Of a stretch of DNA of 64,000 nucleotides, positions 1 to 8,891 are shown piece after piece (within the stretch, counting starts at the first letter, position 1; each line of letters begins with the position of its first letter). The position numbers were made by a program, and so were the translations under genes. The notes beneath the pieces are model-generated. The model did no database searches, was not told the DNA's origin, and worked only from the letters and a program-made list of their open reading frames with translations. Origin of the DNA: Mycobacterium sp. 852014-50255_SCH5639931 (GTDB taxonomy: Bacteria; Actinomycetota; Actinomycetes; Mycobacteriales; Mycobacteriaceae); assembly GCF_001665605.1 (NCBI RefSeq), contig NZ_LZSV01000009.1, positions 1-64,000 on the forward strand, written 5' to 3'.

Positions 1-17
1 GATGTGTATAAGAGACA
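1..17. other. Tn5/Nextera mosaic-end adapter remnant
   Basis: The first 17 bases match the Illumina Nextera (Tn5) mosaic end without its first A, and diverge at base 18 (T instead of G). This is library adapter left at a contig edge, not genome. It truncates the gene on the minus strand. Confidence 0.9.
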
Positions 18-18
18 T

Positions 19-303
19 CGCCTGACCGTCGCGAATGTTCACCGTCGATGCCCGTGCACCGTCGACGAAGATGCCGTTGTGGCTCAAGTCGATGGCCACC
101 CAGTGGGTGCCGGCGAAACGTAACACCACCTCAGGCCGCGGCGGTGGCGGCGGCGACGCCGGATTCAGGAACCGCTCGAGGGCGATGTCGCTGCCCGGGC
201 CGTAGCCGACGATCACGTCTCGGCCCGGGGCGAAGTCGAACCTCATCGACCCGACCCAAACGGTCAACGGGGAGGCTCTGAACGCGGAAGCCTCGGGCCG
301 CAT
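19..303 (-). CDS. FHA-domain protein, N-terminal fragment
   Basis: The frame reads inward from an ATG at 303 and runs off the contig edge. An AAAGGTGG ribosome site sits about 6 nt before the ATG. About 95 residues are visible. They look like a forkhead-associated domain: a GRDVIVGYGPGSDI strand-turn early, then a WVAIDLSHNGIFVDG segment, the usual S/N-G-x-F-V-x-G turn of phosphothreonine-binding FHA domains. A proline run lies between the two halves. FHA domains bind phosphothreonine made by Ser/Thr kinases. The missing 3' part could carry an ABC transporter (as in the Rv1747 type) or another domain; that cannot be decided here. Confidence 0.7.
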
Positions 304-383
304 GGCCGCCACCTTTCGTCACGCCGGTCAGCTCGACCTAGTGTCTACCCGCCGGTCGCCGTCCATCCACCGGGGTCCTGCGA

Positions 384-857
384 TCACAGCGTGTTACGCC
401 GGCCGCCCACCGATGCATTGTCGAGAACCCGGCGCAATACCTTGACCGCGTCCGTCAGCACTTGGCGGTCCACCGGCTCGAGCAACGCCAGTTGCGGTTC
501 GATCGCGGCGGCACGGTCGGCGCGAACCGCGTTGAGCGTGCGCTTCCCCTGGGGGGTGATGCGGATCCGGACGGCGCGGGCGTCGCCCGGGTCCACGGTT
601 CGGGTGACCAGCCCGGCATCCTCGAGCCGGCGCACCTGCGTGGTCATGGTCGGTTGCGAGCAGTGATCGACGGCGGCGAGGTCGCCGATCCGCGCCTCTC
701 CGTGCGCTTCGATCGTGGCAAGCAGCCTGGCCTGGGCCGCAGGCAAGGGCATCTGGATCCGCTGGGTGGCCAGCCGGTTGAGCCGCGCCACAACGGCGAG
801 CAAATCCGCGCCCAGCTGTTGGGCCTCGATGTTTGCGGTCTCGACAACTCTGTCCAT
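384..857 (-). CDS. MarR-family transcriptional regulator
   Basis: 157 residues from the ATG at 857. A longer frame to 965 exists, but its extra 36 residues do not resemble MarR proteins. It shows the MarR winged helix: a helix pair around IGDLAAVDHCSQPTMTTQ, then the recognition helix and wing (RRLEDAGLVTRTVDPGDARA), with long dimerisation helices at both ends. It is divergent from the ECF-transporter operon and corresponds in position to Rv2327 of M. tuberculosis. The arrangement suggests control of its own promoter and perhaps of the transporter; the ligand is unknown. Confidence 0.85.
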   Translation of the reverse strand: MDRVVETANIEAQQLGADLLAVVARLNRLATQRIQMPLPAAQARLLATIEAHGEARIGDLAAVDHCSQPTMTTQVRRLEDAGLVTRTVDPGDARAVRIRITPQGKRTLNAVRADRAAAIEPQLALLEPVDRQVLTDAVKVLRRVLDNASVGGRRNTL

Positions 858-861
858 GTAT

Positions 862-875
862 CCATAGTTCCATAG
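862..875. promoter_or_regulatory. CCATAG direct repeat upstream of marR
   Basis: Two CCATAG copies lie 8 bp apart (862-867 and 870-875), a few bases upstream of the marR start codon. A third related CCAT lies across the start. This is a possible operator between the divergent regulator and transporter genes, by position only. Confidence 0.3.
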
Positions 876-973
876 CTTTGCTAAGTGAGACGAGTGGCGG
901 CCGACCGAACCGGGTCGAAAGTTACTCAGTGTGATGAAGCGACTTGGCGCCGCGCCCTGGCACAATCAGTGAA

Positions 974-3022
974 GTGAATGCCCGTCGCCCCGTCCGTTCG
1001 CGCCGTCGGGGTGGTCCTCTACAACCGGCCGAATTGGCACAGGCATCGGTCATGGGGGCGCTCTGCGCGGTAATCGCGATCATCGCCGGGGTGATTCCGT
1101 TCGCCCAGGGATTGGCGCTGCTGGGCACCGTGCCGATAGGGCTGCTGGCCTACCGTTACCGGCTGCGAGTGCTGCTCGCCGCGACATTTGCTGCCGGAAT
1201 GATCGCCTTCCTCATCTCCGGACTGGGCGGTTTCCTGACCGTCGTCAACTGTGCATACATCGGCGGGTTGACCGGGTTCGTGAAACGCAGGGGCAGGGGC
1301 ACCCCAACGGTGCTCGTCTCGTCCTTCGTCGCCGGGGTCGCTGTCGCCATCGCAACGGTCGGCATGTTGATGGTGCTGAATCGGCTGCGACATCTGATTT
1401 TTCAGGTGATGACGGCCAACGTGGATGGTGTTGTCGCATTCCTCAGCCGGGTGGACCTGCAATGGCTCGGCGCCGACGTGAAGCGATGCTTCGAATTCGG
1501 GCTGCATTACTGGCCGTGGCTGCTGCTCGGCTATGTCACCTACGGTGTGATGTTCTCGTCGTTGATCGGTTGGTGGGCGCTTTCGCGCCTGCTGGACCGG
1601 ATGGGCAACGTTCCGGACGTGCATAAACTCGACGCTCCGGACGAGGCGCCCGGCGCCGCGATCGGGCCGGTGCCGGTGCGGTTGGAAAAGGTGCGGTTCC
1701 GCTACCCGCACGCGAAGCAAGACGCGCTGCGCGAAATCAGCCTCGAACTCCAAGTCGGAGAACACGTTGCCGTCATCGGCGCGAACGGTTCCGGAAAGAC
1801 GACGTTGACGCTGATTTTGGCGGGTCGACAACCGACGACGGGCACCGTGCAGCGCCCGGGCGCGGTGGGCTTGGGCATGTTGGGCGGCACGGCGCTTGTT
1901 CTGCAGCACCCGAAGAGCCAGGTCTTGGGAACCCGGGTCGCCGACGATGTGGTCTGGGGGCTGCCGCCGGGCACCGAGGTCGATGTCGACCATTTGCTCC
2001 GCGAAGTAGGCCTCGAGGGTTTTGCCGAGCGTGATACCGGCAGCTTGTCCGGCGGAGAACTGCAGCGCCTGGCTCTGGCCGCGGCGCTCGCTCGGGAACC
2101 GGCGCTTTTGATCGCTGACGAGTTCACCAGCATGGTCGATCAACAGGGCCGTAGCGTCCTGTTGAATGTGCTCTCAGGGCTGCCCCAACGGCATCGGACC
2201 GCGCTGGTGCACATCACGCATTTCGACAACGAGGCCGCGTCGGCGGACCGGATCATCAACCTCAGCGATTCCCCGGATAATGCCGGCATAGTCGAGACGC
2301 CCCCGCCCCCGTCGCCGGCCATCGCAGTCAAGCGGGCCTTCACCAAGCCGGTACTCGAAATCGTCGACGTCCGACACGAATACAACAGCGGCACACCCTG
2401 GCAGAAGACCGCGCTGCGCGGTATCAGCTTCGTAGTGGAACAGGGCGACGGGATTTTGATCCACGGCGGCAACGGGTCGGGCAAGTCGACGCTGGCGTGG
2501 ATCATGGCCGGGCTGACCGTTCCCACCGGCGGTGCCTGCTTGCTTGACGGCGAGCCCATCCGTGAGCACGTCGGCGCGGTGGGGTTGTCGTTTCAGACGG
2601 CGAGGCTGCAATTGATGCGCAGCCACGTCGGCCTGGAAATCGCTTCCGTGGCAGGGTTTTCGGAGCGTGACGTGAACCGCGTGGCCGCTGCTCTGGGCGC
2701 GGTCGGACTGGAACCCGCGATGGGCAATCGCCGCATCGACCAGCTCAGCGGTGGCGAGATGCGACGGGTGGTGCTGGCCGGACTGCTGGCGTGTTCGCCA
2801 CGGGTGTTGATCCTCGACGAGCCGTTGGCCGGGTTGGACATCGGCAGCCAGCGGGGCCTGCTGCGTCTGCTGGCCGATCTGCGCCGTCACCGGGGCCTGA
2901 CCGTAGTGGTTATCTCGCATGACTTCGTCGGTTTGGAAGAGGTGTGCCCGCGGGTCTTGCATCTGCAGAATGGCGCGCTGCAGTCTTTGTCGGCCACCGC
3001 CGCGGCCGGGGGTGTGGCGTGA
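974..3022 (+). CDS. ECF transporter: fused S component and two ATPases
   Basis: Energy-coupling-factor importer component, about 682 residues from the GTG at 974 (an in-frame TTG at 944 would add ten). The N-terminal ~220 residues form a membrane domain with about five hydrophobic segments, resembling a substrate-specificity subunit. Two ABC ATPase domains follow. The first has Walker [10 protein letters not shown] near residue 269 and signature LSGGE near 358. The second has GGNGSGKST near 498 and LSGGE near 591. A CACAAT hexamer at 961-966 sits seven bases before the GTG and no good ribosome site is seen, so the transcript may be leaderless. It overlaps ecfT by 4 nt. Corresponds to Rv2326c; the substrate (vitamin or metal) is not evident. 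Confidence 0.88.
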   Translation: MNARRPVRSRRRGGPLQPAELAQASVMGALCAVIAIIAGVIPFAQGLALLGTVPIGLLAYRYRLRVLLAATFAAGMIAFLISGLGGFLTVVNCAYIGGLTGFVKRRGRGTPTVLVSSFVAGVAVAIATVGMLMVLNRLRHLIFQVMTANVDGVVAFLSRVDLQWLGADVKRCFEFGLHYWPWLLLGYVTYGVMFSSLIGWWALSRLLDRMGNVPDVHKLDAPDEAPGAAIGPVPVRLEKVRFRYPHAKQDALREISLELQVGEHVAVIGANGSGKTTLTLILAGRQPTTGTVQRPGAVGLGMLGGTALVLQHPKSQVLGTRVADDVVWGLPPGTEVDVDHLLREVGLEGFAERDTGSLSGGELQRLALAAALAREPALLIADEFTSMVDQQGRSVLLNVLSGLPQRHRTALVHITHFDNEAASADRIINLSDSPDNAGIVETPPPPSPAIAVKRAFTKPVLEIVDVRHEYNSGTPWQKTALRGISFVVEQGDGILIHGGNGSGKSTLAWIMAGLTVPTGGACLLDGEPIREHVGAVGLSFQTARLQLMRSHVGLEIASVAGFSERDVNRVAAALGAVGLEPAMGNRRIDQLSGGEMRRVVLAGLLACSPRVLILDEPLAGLDIGSQRGLLRLLADLRRHRGLTVVVISHDFVGLEEVCPRVLHLQNGALQSLSATAAAGGVA

Positions 3023-3870
3023 CCGCAACCTCATCCTCCGCATCAGGTAGAAAACGGCGCAGTTCTCGTCCGGTGGTGCTGCTGGTTCCGGTTCCCGGAA
3101 GGTCGGCCATTCACAACTTGTGGGCCGGCACCAAACTGCTGGTGGTATTCGGTGTTTCGGTGTTGCTGACCCTATATCCGGGTTGGGTGACCATCGGGGC
3201 GGTGGCCGTGCTCGTGGTGGCGGCGGTCTGGATCGCACATATCCCGCGGGGTGCGGTTCCTTCGATTCCGCGGTGGCTGTGGGTCCTCCTGGCATTGGGT
3301 TTTGTGACCGCGGCGTTGGCCGGCGGTAGTCCGATGATCTCGATTCACGGCGTCAACATCTGGGTCGGCGGAGCGTTGAACTTCCTGCGGATCACCGCGC
3401 TGTCGGTCGTTCTGCTCGGGCTGGGGGCCATGGTGTCCTGGACCACCAACGTCGCCGAAATCGCGCCGGCGCTGGCCATTTTGGGCCGCCCGTTCAAATG
3501 GCTGCGGATTCCGGTCGACGAGTGGGCGGTGGCCTTGGCCCTGGCGCTACGCGCCTTCCCGTTGTTGATCGAGGAATTTCAGGTGCTCTACGCCGCTCGT
3601 CGATTGCGGCCCAACCACATGCCGCAGGGTCGCAAGGCTCGGGTTCGGCAGACGACGGGCAACTCGATCGACTTGGTTGCCGCCGCCATCGTGGTGACCC
3701 TGCGGCGTGCCGATGAGATGGGCGACGCGATCACCGCTCGCGGCGGCATCGGTCAACTCTCCGCCGATCCGGCGCGGCCGAGATTCGGTGATTGGGCGAC
3801 GCTCGCGGTCGCCCTGGCGATCGGCGGTGCCGCGGTGGCGATCGAGACGATATTCCACCTGACTCGCTGA
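3019..3870 (+). CDS. ECF transporter transmembrane protein EcfT
   Basis: 283 residues from a GTG whose GTGA overlaps the stop of the fused ATPase gene, so the two are translationally coupled. Several hydrophobic segments are followed by the coupling helices typical of EcfT, each with an Ala-Arg motif (YAARRLRP and ITARGGIG) that docks onto the two ATPase domains. The N-terminal ~25 residues are polar and basic. With the preceding fused S-A-A' protein this makes a complete ECF importer from two genes. Matches the position and length of Rv2325c. Uptake substrate unknown. Confidence 0.85.
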   Translation: MTATSSSASGRKRRSSRPVVLLVPVPGRSAIHNLWAGTKLLVVFGVSVLLTLYPGWVTIGAVAVLVVAAVWIAHIPRGAVPSIPRWLWVLLALGFVTAALAGGSPMISIHGVNIWVGGALNFLRITALSVVLLGLGAMVSWTTNVAEIAPALAILGRPFKWLRIPVDEWAVALALALRAFPLLIEEFQVLYAARRLRPNHMPQGRKARVRQTTGNSIDLVAAAIVVTLRRADEMGDAITARGGIGQLSADPARPRFGDWATLAVALAIGGAAVAIETIFHLTR

Positions 3871-3891
3871 TCATTCGCGTAGCGTGAGCGC

Positions 3892-4353
3892 GTGGCCGAC
3901 ATCCACCGGACTCGCACGATCGCGGCTCGCATCGGTGACATATGGGAGACGCTCGCGGACTTCGGGGCGATCAGTTCGTGGGCCGGCAATGTCGACCACT
4001 CGTGCATCTTGATTTCCGCACCGGACGGAGGTTCCGTCGGGACCGCCCGGCGGGTGCAGGTCAACCGCGACGCCCTCGTCGAGCGCATCACCGAGTTCGA
4101 CCCGCCCCGCGCCCTCGGCTACGACATCGAAGGCCTGCCCAGGCGCCTGCGCAGGTTGTCCAACCGCTGGACGCTGGCCCCCGGCGCCGGCGATTCGGCC
4201 GCCGCGACGGCGGTGACCCTCACCAGCACCGTCGAAATCGGGCCCCACCCAATGCAAAAGCTGGCCGAACGGGTCCTGTGCCGTGTCCTCGCGCGACAGT
4301 CCGAATCAACGCTCGCCGCGCTTGCGAATCGATTGGAGCATGCTGGTGTCTGA
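3892..4353 (+). CDS. SRPBCC-family (START-like) protein
   Basis: 153 residues from a GTG at 3892. The pattern is that of polyketide-cyclase/START-like proteins: an N-terminal beta strand, helix DIWETLADFGAISSW, then antiparallel strands, and a long amphipathic C-terminal helix (MQKLAERVLCRVLARQSEST). Such proteins bind hydrophobic ligands in a deep cavity; catalytic function cannot be assigned. It starts 21 nt after ecfT and overlaps the sulfatase by 14 nt, so the three may be co-transcribed. From memory this gene and the sulfatase are absent between Rv2325c and Rv2324 in M. tuberculosis. Confidence 0.75.
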   Translation: MADIHRTRTIAARIGDIWETLADFGAISSWAGNVDHSCILISAPDGGSVGTARRVQVNRDALVERITEFDPPRALGYDIEGLPRRLRRLSNRWTLAPGAGDSAAATAVTLTSTVEIGPHPMQKLAERVLCRVLARQSESTLAALANRLEHAGV

Positions 4354-6163
4354 TCGACCCGATGTCATCGTCGTCATGACGGACGAGGAGCGCGCGGTGC
4401 CGCCGTACGAGGCTCCCGACGTGCTCGCCTGGCGCGACCGGGCGCTGACCGGTCGTAAGTGGTTCGACGACCACGGCGTCAGCTTCACTCGGCACTACAC
4501 CGGCTCGTTGGCCTGCGTGCCAAGCCGCCCAACGATTTTCACCGGGCACTATCCCGACTTGCACGGCGTCACCCAGACCGACGGCATCGGAAAGACCGCA
4601 GGCGATTCGCGCATGCGCTGGCTGCGCCAGGCCGAAGTGCCCACGCTGGGCAATTGGCTGCGGGCGGCCGGCTACGACACCCACTACGACGGCAAGTGGC
4701 ACATCTCGCACGCCGACCTCACCGACCCGAGGACCGGTGGGCCGCTGGCGACCAACGATGAGAACGGTGTCGTCGACGCCGCCGCGGTGCGGCGCTACCT
4801 GGAGGCGGATCCGTTGGGGCCGTTCGGATTCTCGGGGTGGGTCGGCCCGGAGCCGCATGGGGCGGCGCTGGCCGACGCCGGTATCCGCCGCGACCCGCTG
4901 ATCGCCGACCGGGTGGTCGCGTGGCTCGCCGACCGCTACGCCCGGCGCCGCGACGGCGACCCCGCCGCGCTGCGCCCGTTCCTCCTGGTCGCCAGCTTCG
5001 TCAATCCCCACGACATCGTGCTGTTCCCGACCTGGTCGCGGCGGAGCCCGGTCAAGCCGTCGCCACTCGACCCGCCCGCGGTGCCCGCCGCGCCCACCGC
5101 GGCCGAAGACCTGTCCACGAAACCGGCGGCACAGATCGCCTTTCGCGAGGCCTACTACTCCGGCTACGGCCCCGCGCCCGCCATCGAGCGGACCTACGGA
5201 CGCAACGCGCAGCGCTACCGCGACCTGTATTACCGGCTGCACGCCGAGGTGGACGGACCGATCGACCGCGTCAGGCGGGCCGTCACCGAAGGCGGCTCGC
5301 GCAACGCTGTTTTGGTGCGCACGGCCGATCACGGCGACCTGCTGGGCGCCCACGGCGGTCTGCACCAGAAGTGGTTCAACCTCTACGACGAGGCCACCCG
5401 CGTCCCCTTCGTCATCGCGCGCATCGGTGAGCGCTCGACGCGGCCACGGGTGGTCACCGCACCCACCTCACACGTCGACCTGGTCCCCACGCTGCTGGCG
5501 GTGGCGGGCGTCGATGTCGCGGCGGCGACCGCCACGCTGGCCCCGTCGTTCTCGGAAGTGCATCAGCTGCCCGGGCGGAACCTCATGCCCATCGTGGACG
5601 GTGCCGCGGCCGACGAGACCCGCGCCGTCTATCTGATGACCCGCGACAACATGCTCGAAGGGGACAGCGGCGCTTCGGGATTGGCTCGCCGCCTGAAGCG
5701 GACCGTCGATCCGCCTGCGCCGCTGCGCATCCGGATCCCCGCCCACACCGCCTCCAACTTCGAGGGGCTGGTGGTCCGCGTCGACGAGGCGACGGCTACC
5801 GGTGGCGCAGGCCATCTCTGGAAGCTGGTGCGCACTTTCGACGACCCGAGCACATGGACGGAGCCAGGAGTGCGGCACTTGGCGGCCAATGGGCTCGGGG
5901 GAGAGGCCTACCGGACTTCCCCGCTCGACGATCAGTGGGAGCTATATGACCTCACCGCGGACCCGATCGAAGCGATCAACCGTTGGACCGACCCGGATCT
6001 GCACAGCGTGCGTCAGCATCTGCGGACCGAGCTCAAGCAGGCCAGGGCCAGTTCCGTCCCGGAGCGAAACCATCCGTGGCCCTATGCGTCTCGCCGGCCG
6101 CCGACGCCGCGACCGTCGAGGCTGAAGCGCCTCGTTCGAAAGGCGCTGACGCCGCGAGCGTAA
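4340..6163 (+). CDS. Type I (formylglycine) sulfatase
   Basis: 607 residues from the ATG at 4340. A longer frame from 4283 lies wholly inside the SRPBCC gene and adds nothing sulfatase-like. The N-terminus VIVVMTDEE supplies metal ligands. CVPSR, with Cys at residue 59, is the C-x-P-S-R motif whose cysteine is converted to formylglycine. DGKWHISH and RTADHGDLLGAHG match further active-site segments. No signal peptide is visible, so it is probably cytosolic or uses another route. It should hydrolyse a sulfate (or phosphonate) ester; no maturase gene is in this window. The C-terminal ~80 residues are rich in Pro, Arg and Lys. Confidence 0.85.
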   Translation: MLVSDRPDVIVVMTDEERAVPPYEAPDVLAWRDRALTGRKWFDDHGVSFTRHYTGSLACVPSRPTIFTGHYPDLHGVTQTDGIGKTAGDSRMRWLRQAEVPTLGNWLRAAGYDTHYDGKWHISHADLTDPRTGGPLATNDENGVVDAAAVRRYLEADPLGPFGFSGWVGPEPHGAALADAGIRRDPLIADRVVAWLADRYARRRDGDPAALRPFLLVASFVNPHDIVLFPTWSRRSPVKPSPLDPPAVPAAPTAAEDLSTKPAAQIAFREAYYSGYGPAPAIERTYGRNAQRYRDLYYRLHAEVDGPIDRVRRAVTEGGSRNAVLVRTADHGDLLGAHGGLHQKWFNLYDEATRVPFVIARIGERSTRPRVVTAPTSHVDLVPTLLAVAGVDVAAATATLAPSFSEVHQLPGRNLMPIVDGAAADETRAVYLMTRDNMLEGDSGASGLARRLKRTVDPPAPLRIRIPAHTASNFEGLVVRVDEATATGGAGHLWKLVRTFDDPSTWTEPGVRHLAANGLGGEAYRTSPLDDQWELYDLTADPIEAINRWTDPDLHSVRQHLRTELKQARASSVPERNHPWPYASRRPPTPRPSRLKRLVRKALTPRA

Positions 6164-6229
6164 CGGGACTGCGAATGATCGACTGGAATTTCGCCGTGTC
6201 GTTACGCGCGCGCTGCGCGCGACCGCGTC

Positions 6230-6676
6230 TCAAGTTCGCATCCGGTCGATGAGGTTCGACAGCACGACGATGCTTTCGCTGCGTTCGATGTCCGCGCTCG
6301 AGCGGATGCGTTCGAGGGCCGCCTCCAGATGACGCATGTCGCGGGCCAGCACGTGCAGGATCGCATCCGACGTGCCGGTGACTGTTGCCGCGCTGACCAC
6401 CTCGGGCATGTCCACCCACGCCGCCCGGAGCCGATCGGGCTCGATCGTGCCGTGGCAGAACACCTGCACGTAGGCCTCTGTCTTCCAGCCGAGCGAGCTA
6501 GGGTCGACGACCGTTGTGAAGCCCCTGATCACCCCATCGTCGAGCATCCGGTCGACGCGGCGCTTGACCGCCGGCGCCGAGAGGTTCACCGTCTGGCCGA
6601 TTTCCGCGAAGGTGGCCCGTGCATTTCTGGTCAACTCGGCGAGGATGCGCTCGTCCGTCTCATTCAAGCGGTCCAT
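6230..6676 (-). CDS. Lrp/AsnC-family transcriptional regulator
   Basis: 148 residues from the ATG at 6676, chosen because AAGGAG lies 7 nt upstream; a frame to 6706 is less likely. N-terminal helix-turn-helix (RATFAEIGQTVNLSAPAVKRRVDRM, shown here as positions ~15-40), then an RAM ligand-binding domain with the usual central VTGTSDAILHVLA strand. Same length and place as Rv2324. It is divergent from the amidinohydrolase-rocD-rocE operon, so it is most likely the amino-acid-responsive regulator of that operon (arginine or ornithine as effector, by inference). The intergenic DNA contains GCGC-flanked AT-rich inverted segments around 6705-6740 typical of Lrp sites. Confidence 0.88.
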   Translation of the reverse strand: MDRLNETDERILAELTRNARATFAEIGQTVNLSAPAVKRRVDRMLDDGVIRGFTTVVDPSSLGWKTEAYVQVFCHGTIEPDRLRAAWVDMPEVVSAATVTGTSDAILHVLARDMRHLEAALERIRSSADIERSESIVVLSNLIDRMRT

Positions 6677-6752
6677 CCGTGACTCCTTAATAAATCGCCG
6701 TGACACGCGCTATCGCGCAATAAATCGACTATAGACGCGCAAGAAACGTCGT

Positions 6753-6781
6753 TTGCTTGTTTGCGGTGGCGGAAATACCGT
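6753..6781 (+). promoter_or_regulatory. Promoter of the amidinohydrolase-rocD-rocE operon
   Basis: TTGCTT (6753-6758), a 17-bp spacer and TACCGT (6776-6781, TANNNT type). The ATG at 6788 falls about where transcription should begin and no Shine-Dalgarno precedes it, so the mRNA is probably leaderless. Read from consensus only. Confidence 0.5.
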
Positions 6782-6787
6782 TGATCT

Positions 6788-7633
6788 ATGACGGATTCGT
6801 ACGTGTCGGCACCCGCGACTGCCAAGCTCGTGCGAACGCCGCGGGCCCGCCGGTACGCGATGACGCCGCCGGAATTTTTTGCGGTGGAGTACGCGATCAA
6901 CCCCTGGATGGACATCGCCACGCCCGTCGACGTCGGTGTCGCGGTGGCCCAATGGGATGCCCTGCGCAGAACCTACCTGCGGTTGGGGCACCGGGTGGAG
7001 GTGGTCGAGCCCGTGCCCGGGCTGCCGGACATGGTGTACGCCGCCAACGGCGGATTCGTCGCGCGCGACGTCGCGATCGTCGCGAGGTTTCGATTCGCCG
7101 AGCGGGCGGGCGAATCACGTGCCTACGCCGAATGGATGTCCTCACTCGGGTACCGGCCGGTGTCCACCCGGCATATCAACGAGGGGCAGGGCGACTTGCT
7201 GATGATCGGGGAAACGGTGTTGGCGGGCTACGGCTTTCGCACCGACCGGCGTGCGCACCCGGAAATCTCCACGGCGCTGCGGGTGCCGGTCGTCTCGCTC
7301 GAGTTGGTGGATCCGCGCTTCTATCACCTCGACACCGCGCTCGCGGTTCTCGACGACCGCACCGTCGCGTTCTACCCGCCGGCGTTCAGCGCGGCCGCGC
7401 AGGACCAACTGCAGGCCCTGTTTCCCGACGCGATCGTGGTCGGAAGCGCCGACGCGTTCGTGCTCGGCCTCAACGTCGTCTCCGACGGCCTGCACGTCGT
7501 CCTCCCCGCCGCGGCAACGGGTTTCGCCGCACAGCTGCGTGAGGCCGGTTTCGAGCCGGTCGGCGTCGACCTGTCCGAGCTCCTCAAGGGCGGTGGTTCG
7601 GTCAAGTGCTGCACATTGGAGGTGTTTCCGTGA
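6788..7633 (+). CDS. Amidinohydrolase (DDAH/arginine dihydrolase-like)
   Basis: 281 residues of the pentein (amidinotransferase/DDAH) fold. Visible active-site elements: MVYAANGGF near residue 80, the His-x-Asp motif HLD at 180-182 and C274 in KCCTLEV at the C-terminus, equivalent to the nucleophilic Cys-x-Thr of amidinotransferases. Annotated relatives (Rv2323c) are called dimethylargininase, but its place upstream of rocD and rocE suggests that it attacks arginine or a methylarginine to give ornithine or citrulline. Its stop overlaps the rocD start by 4 nt. The exact reaction is open. Confidence 0.85.
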   Translation: MTDSYVSAPATAKLVRTPRARRYAMTPPEFFAVEYAINPWMDIATPVDVGVAVAQWDALRRTYLRLGHRVEVVEPVPGLPDMVYAANGGFVARDVAIVARFRFAERAGESRAYAEWMSSLGYRPVSTRHINEGQGDLLMIGETVLAGYGFRTDRRAHPEISTALRVPVVSLELVDPRFYHLDTALAVLDDRTVAFYPPAFSAAAQDQLQALFPDAIVVGSADAFVLGLNVVSDGLHVVLPAAATGFAAQLREAGFEPVGVDLSELLKGGGSVKCCTLEVFP

Positions 7634-8865
7634 CGATCCTCGACGCACGGACTTCGACCCAAACCGAGACGGCGATCGGCCTGGTCGAACGCTATGCGGC
7701 GCACAACTATTCGCCGTTACCCGTGGTGGCGGCCAGCGCCGAGGGTGCGTGGATCACCGACGTGGAGGGCCGGCGCTATCTGGATTGCCTGGCCGCCTAT
7801 TCGGCGGTCAACTTCGGCCATCGCAACCCCGAGATCACCGCGGCGGCCCACGCCCAGCTCGACACCGTCACGTTGGTGAGCCGCGCGTTCCATTCCGACA
7901 CCCTCGGCCCGTTCTGCGCCGCCCTTGCCCGGCTGTGCGGTAAAGACCTGGTGTTGCCGATGAACTCGGGCGCCGAAGCCGTGGAGAGCGGTCTCAAGGT
8001 CGCCCGCAAGTGGGGCGCCGAGGTCAAGGGCGTTGCCGACGGGCGGGCCAACATCATCGTGGCGGACAACAACTTCCACGGCCGCACGATCAGCATCGTC
8101 AGCTTCTCCTCGGATCCCGCGGCGCGGGACGGATTCGGACCGTTCACCCCGGGATTCCGCTCCGTGCCCTTCGGGGACGCCGCCGCGCTGGCCCGCGCGA
8201 TCGACGACGACACCGTCGCGGTCCTGCTCGAGCCGATCCAGGGCGAGGCGGGCATCGTCGTTCCGCCCGACGACTACCTGCCGACCGTGCGTGCCCTGTG
8301 CAGCGAGCACGACGTGCTGATGATCGCCGACGAGATTCAGTCCGGCCTCGCGCGCACGGGGCACACCTTCGCCTGCGATCACTGGGGCGTGGTGCCGGAT
8401 ATCTACCTGCTCGGCAAGGCGCTGGGCGGCGGCGTGGTTCCCTTGTCGGCGGTGGTCGCCGACAAGGAGGTCCTGGGGGTGCTGCATCCGGGCGAACACG
8501 GCTCCACCTTTGGCGGTAACCCGTTGGCGGTCGCCATCGGCACCACCGTGGTTTCCATGCTGGGCCGCGGAGAGTTTCAAGCCCGCTCGGCGCAGTTAGG
8601 CGCGCGCCTGCACGCGCGCCTGCGCGAACTGATGGGCCACGGCGTGCTGGCGGTGCGCGGCCTGGGACTGTGGGCCGGCGTCGACGTGGACCCCGCGCTC
8701 GGGAGCGGCAAGCAGCTGAGTCTTCGGCTGGCCGATCGTGGTGTGTTGGTGAAGGACACTCACGGGTCGACCTTGCGGTTCGCGCCACCGCTGGTGATCG
8801 GCGAGCAGGAGATCGACTGGGCGATTGAGCAGTTCGCTATGGCGTTGCGGGAGGCTGGCCCATAA
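7630..8865 (+). CDS. rocD: Ornithine aminotransferase
   Basis: 411 residues from the GTG at 7630, preceded by GGAGGT and overlapping the previous stop as GTGA. Class III PLP aminotransferase: NSGAEAVESGLK around the cofactor phosphate, then DEIQSGLARTG with the PLP-ring aspartate, and Lys 263 in LLGKALGGG as the Schiff-base lysine. It converts ornithine plus 2-oxoglutarate to glutamate-5-semialdehyde plus glutamate. In M. tuberculosis H37Rv this gene is split into rocD1 and rocD2; here it is one intact frame of normal length. Cytosolic, second step of the arginine/ornithine route. Confidence 0.92.
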   Translation: MTILDARTSTQTETAIGLVERYAAHNYSPLPVVAASAEGAWITDVEGRRYLDCLAAYSAVNFGHRNPEITAAAHAQLDTVTLVSRAFHSDTLGPFCAALARLCGKDLVLPMNSGAEAVESGLKVARKWGAEVKGVADGRANIIVADNNFHGRTISIVSFSSDPAARDGFGPFTPGFRSVPFGDAAALARAIDDDTVAVLLEPIQGEAGIVVPPDDYLPTVRALCSEHDVLMIADEIQSGLARTGHTFACDHWGVVPDIYLLGKALGGGVVPLSAVVADKEVLGVLHPGEHGSTFGGNPLAVAIGTTVVSMLGRGEFQARSAQLGARLHARLRELMGHGVLAVRGLGLWAGVDVDPALGSGKQLSLRLADRGVLVKDTHGSTLRFAPPLVIGEQEIDWAIEQFAMALREAGP

Positions 8866-8891
8866 TCAGCTGATCGAGCAAGGAGGGGCCA

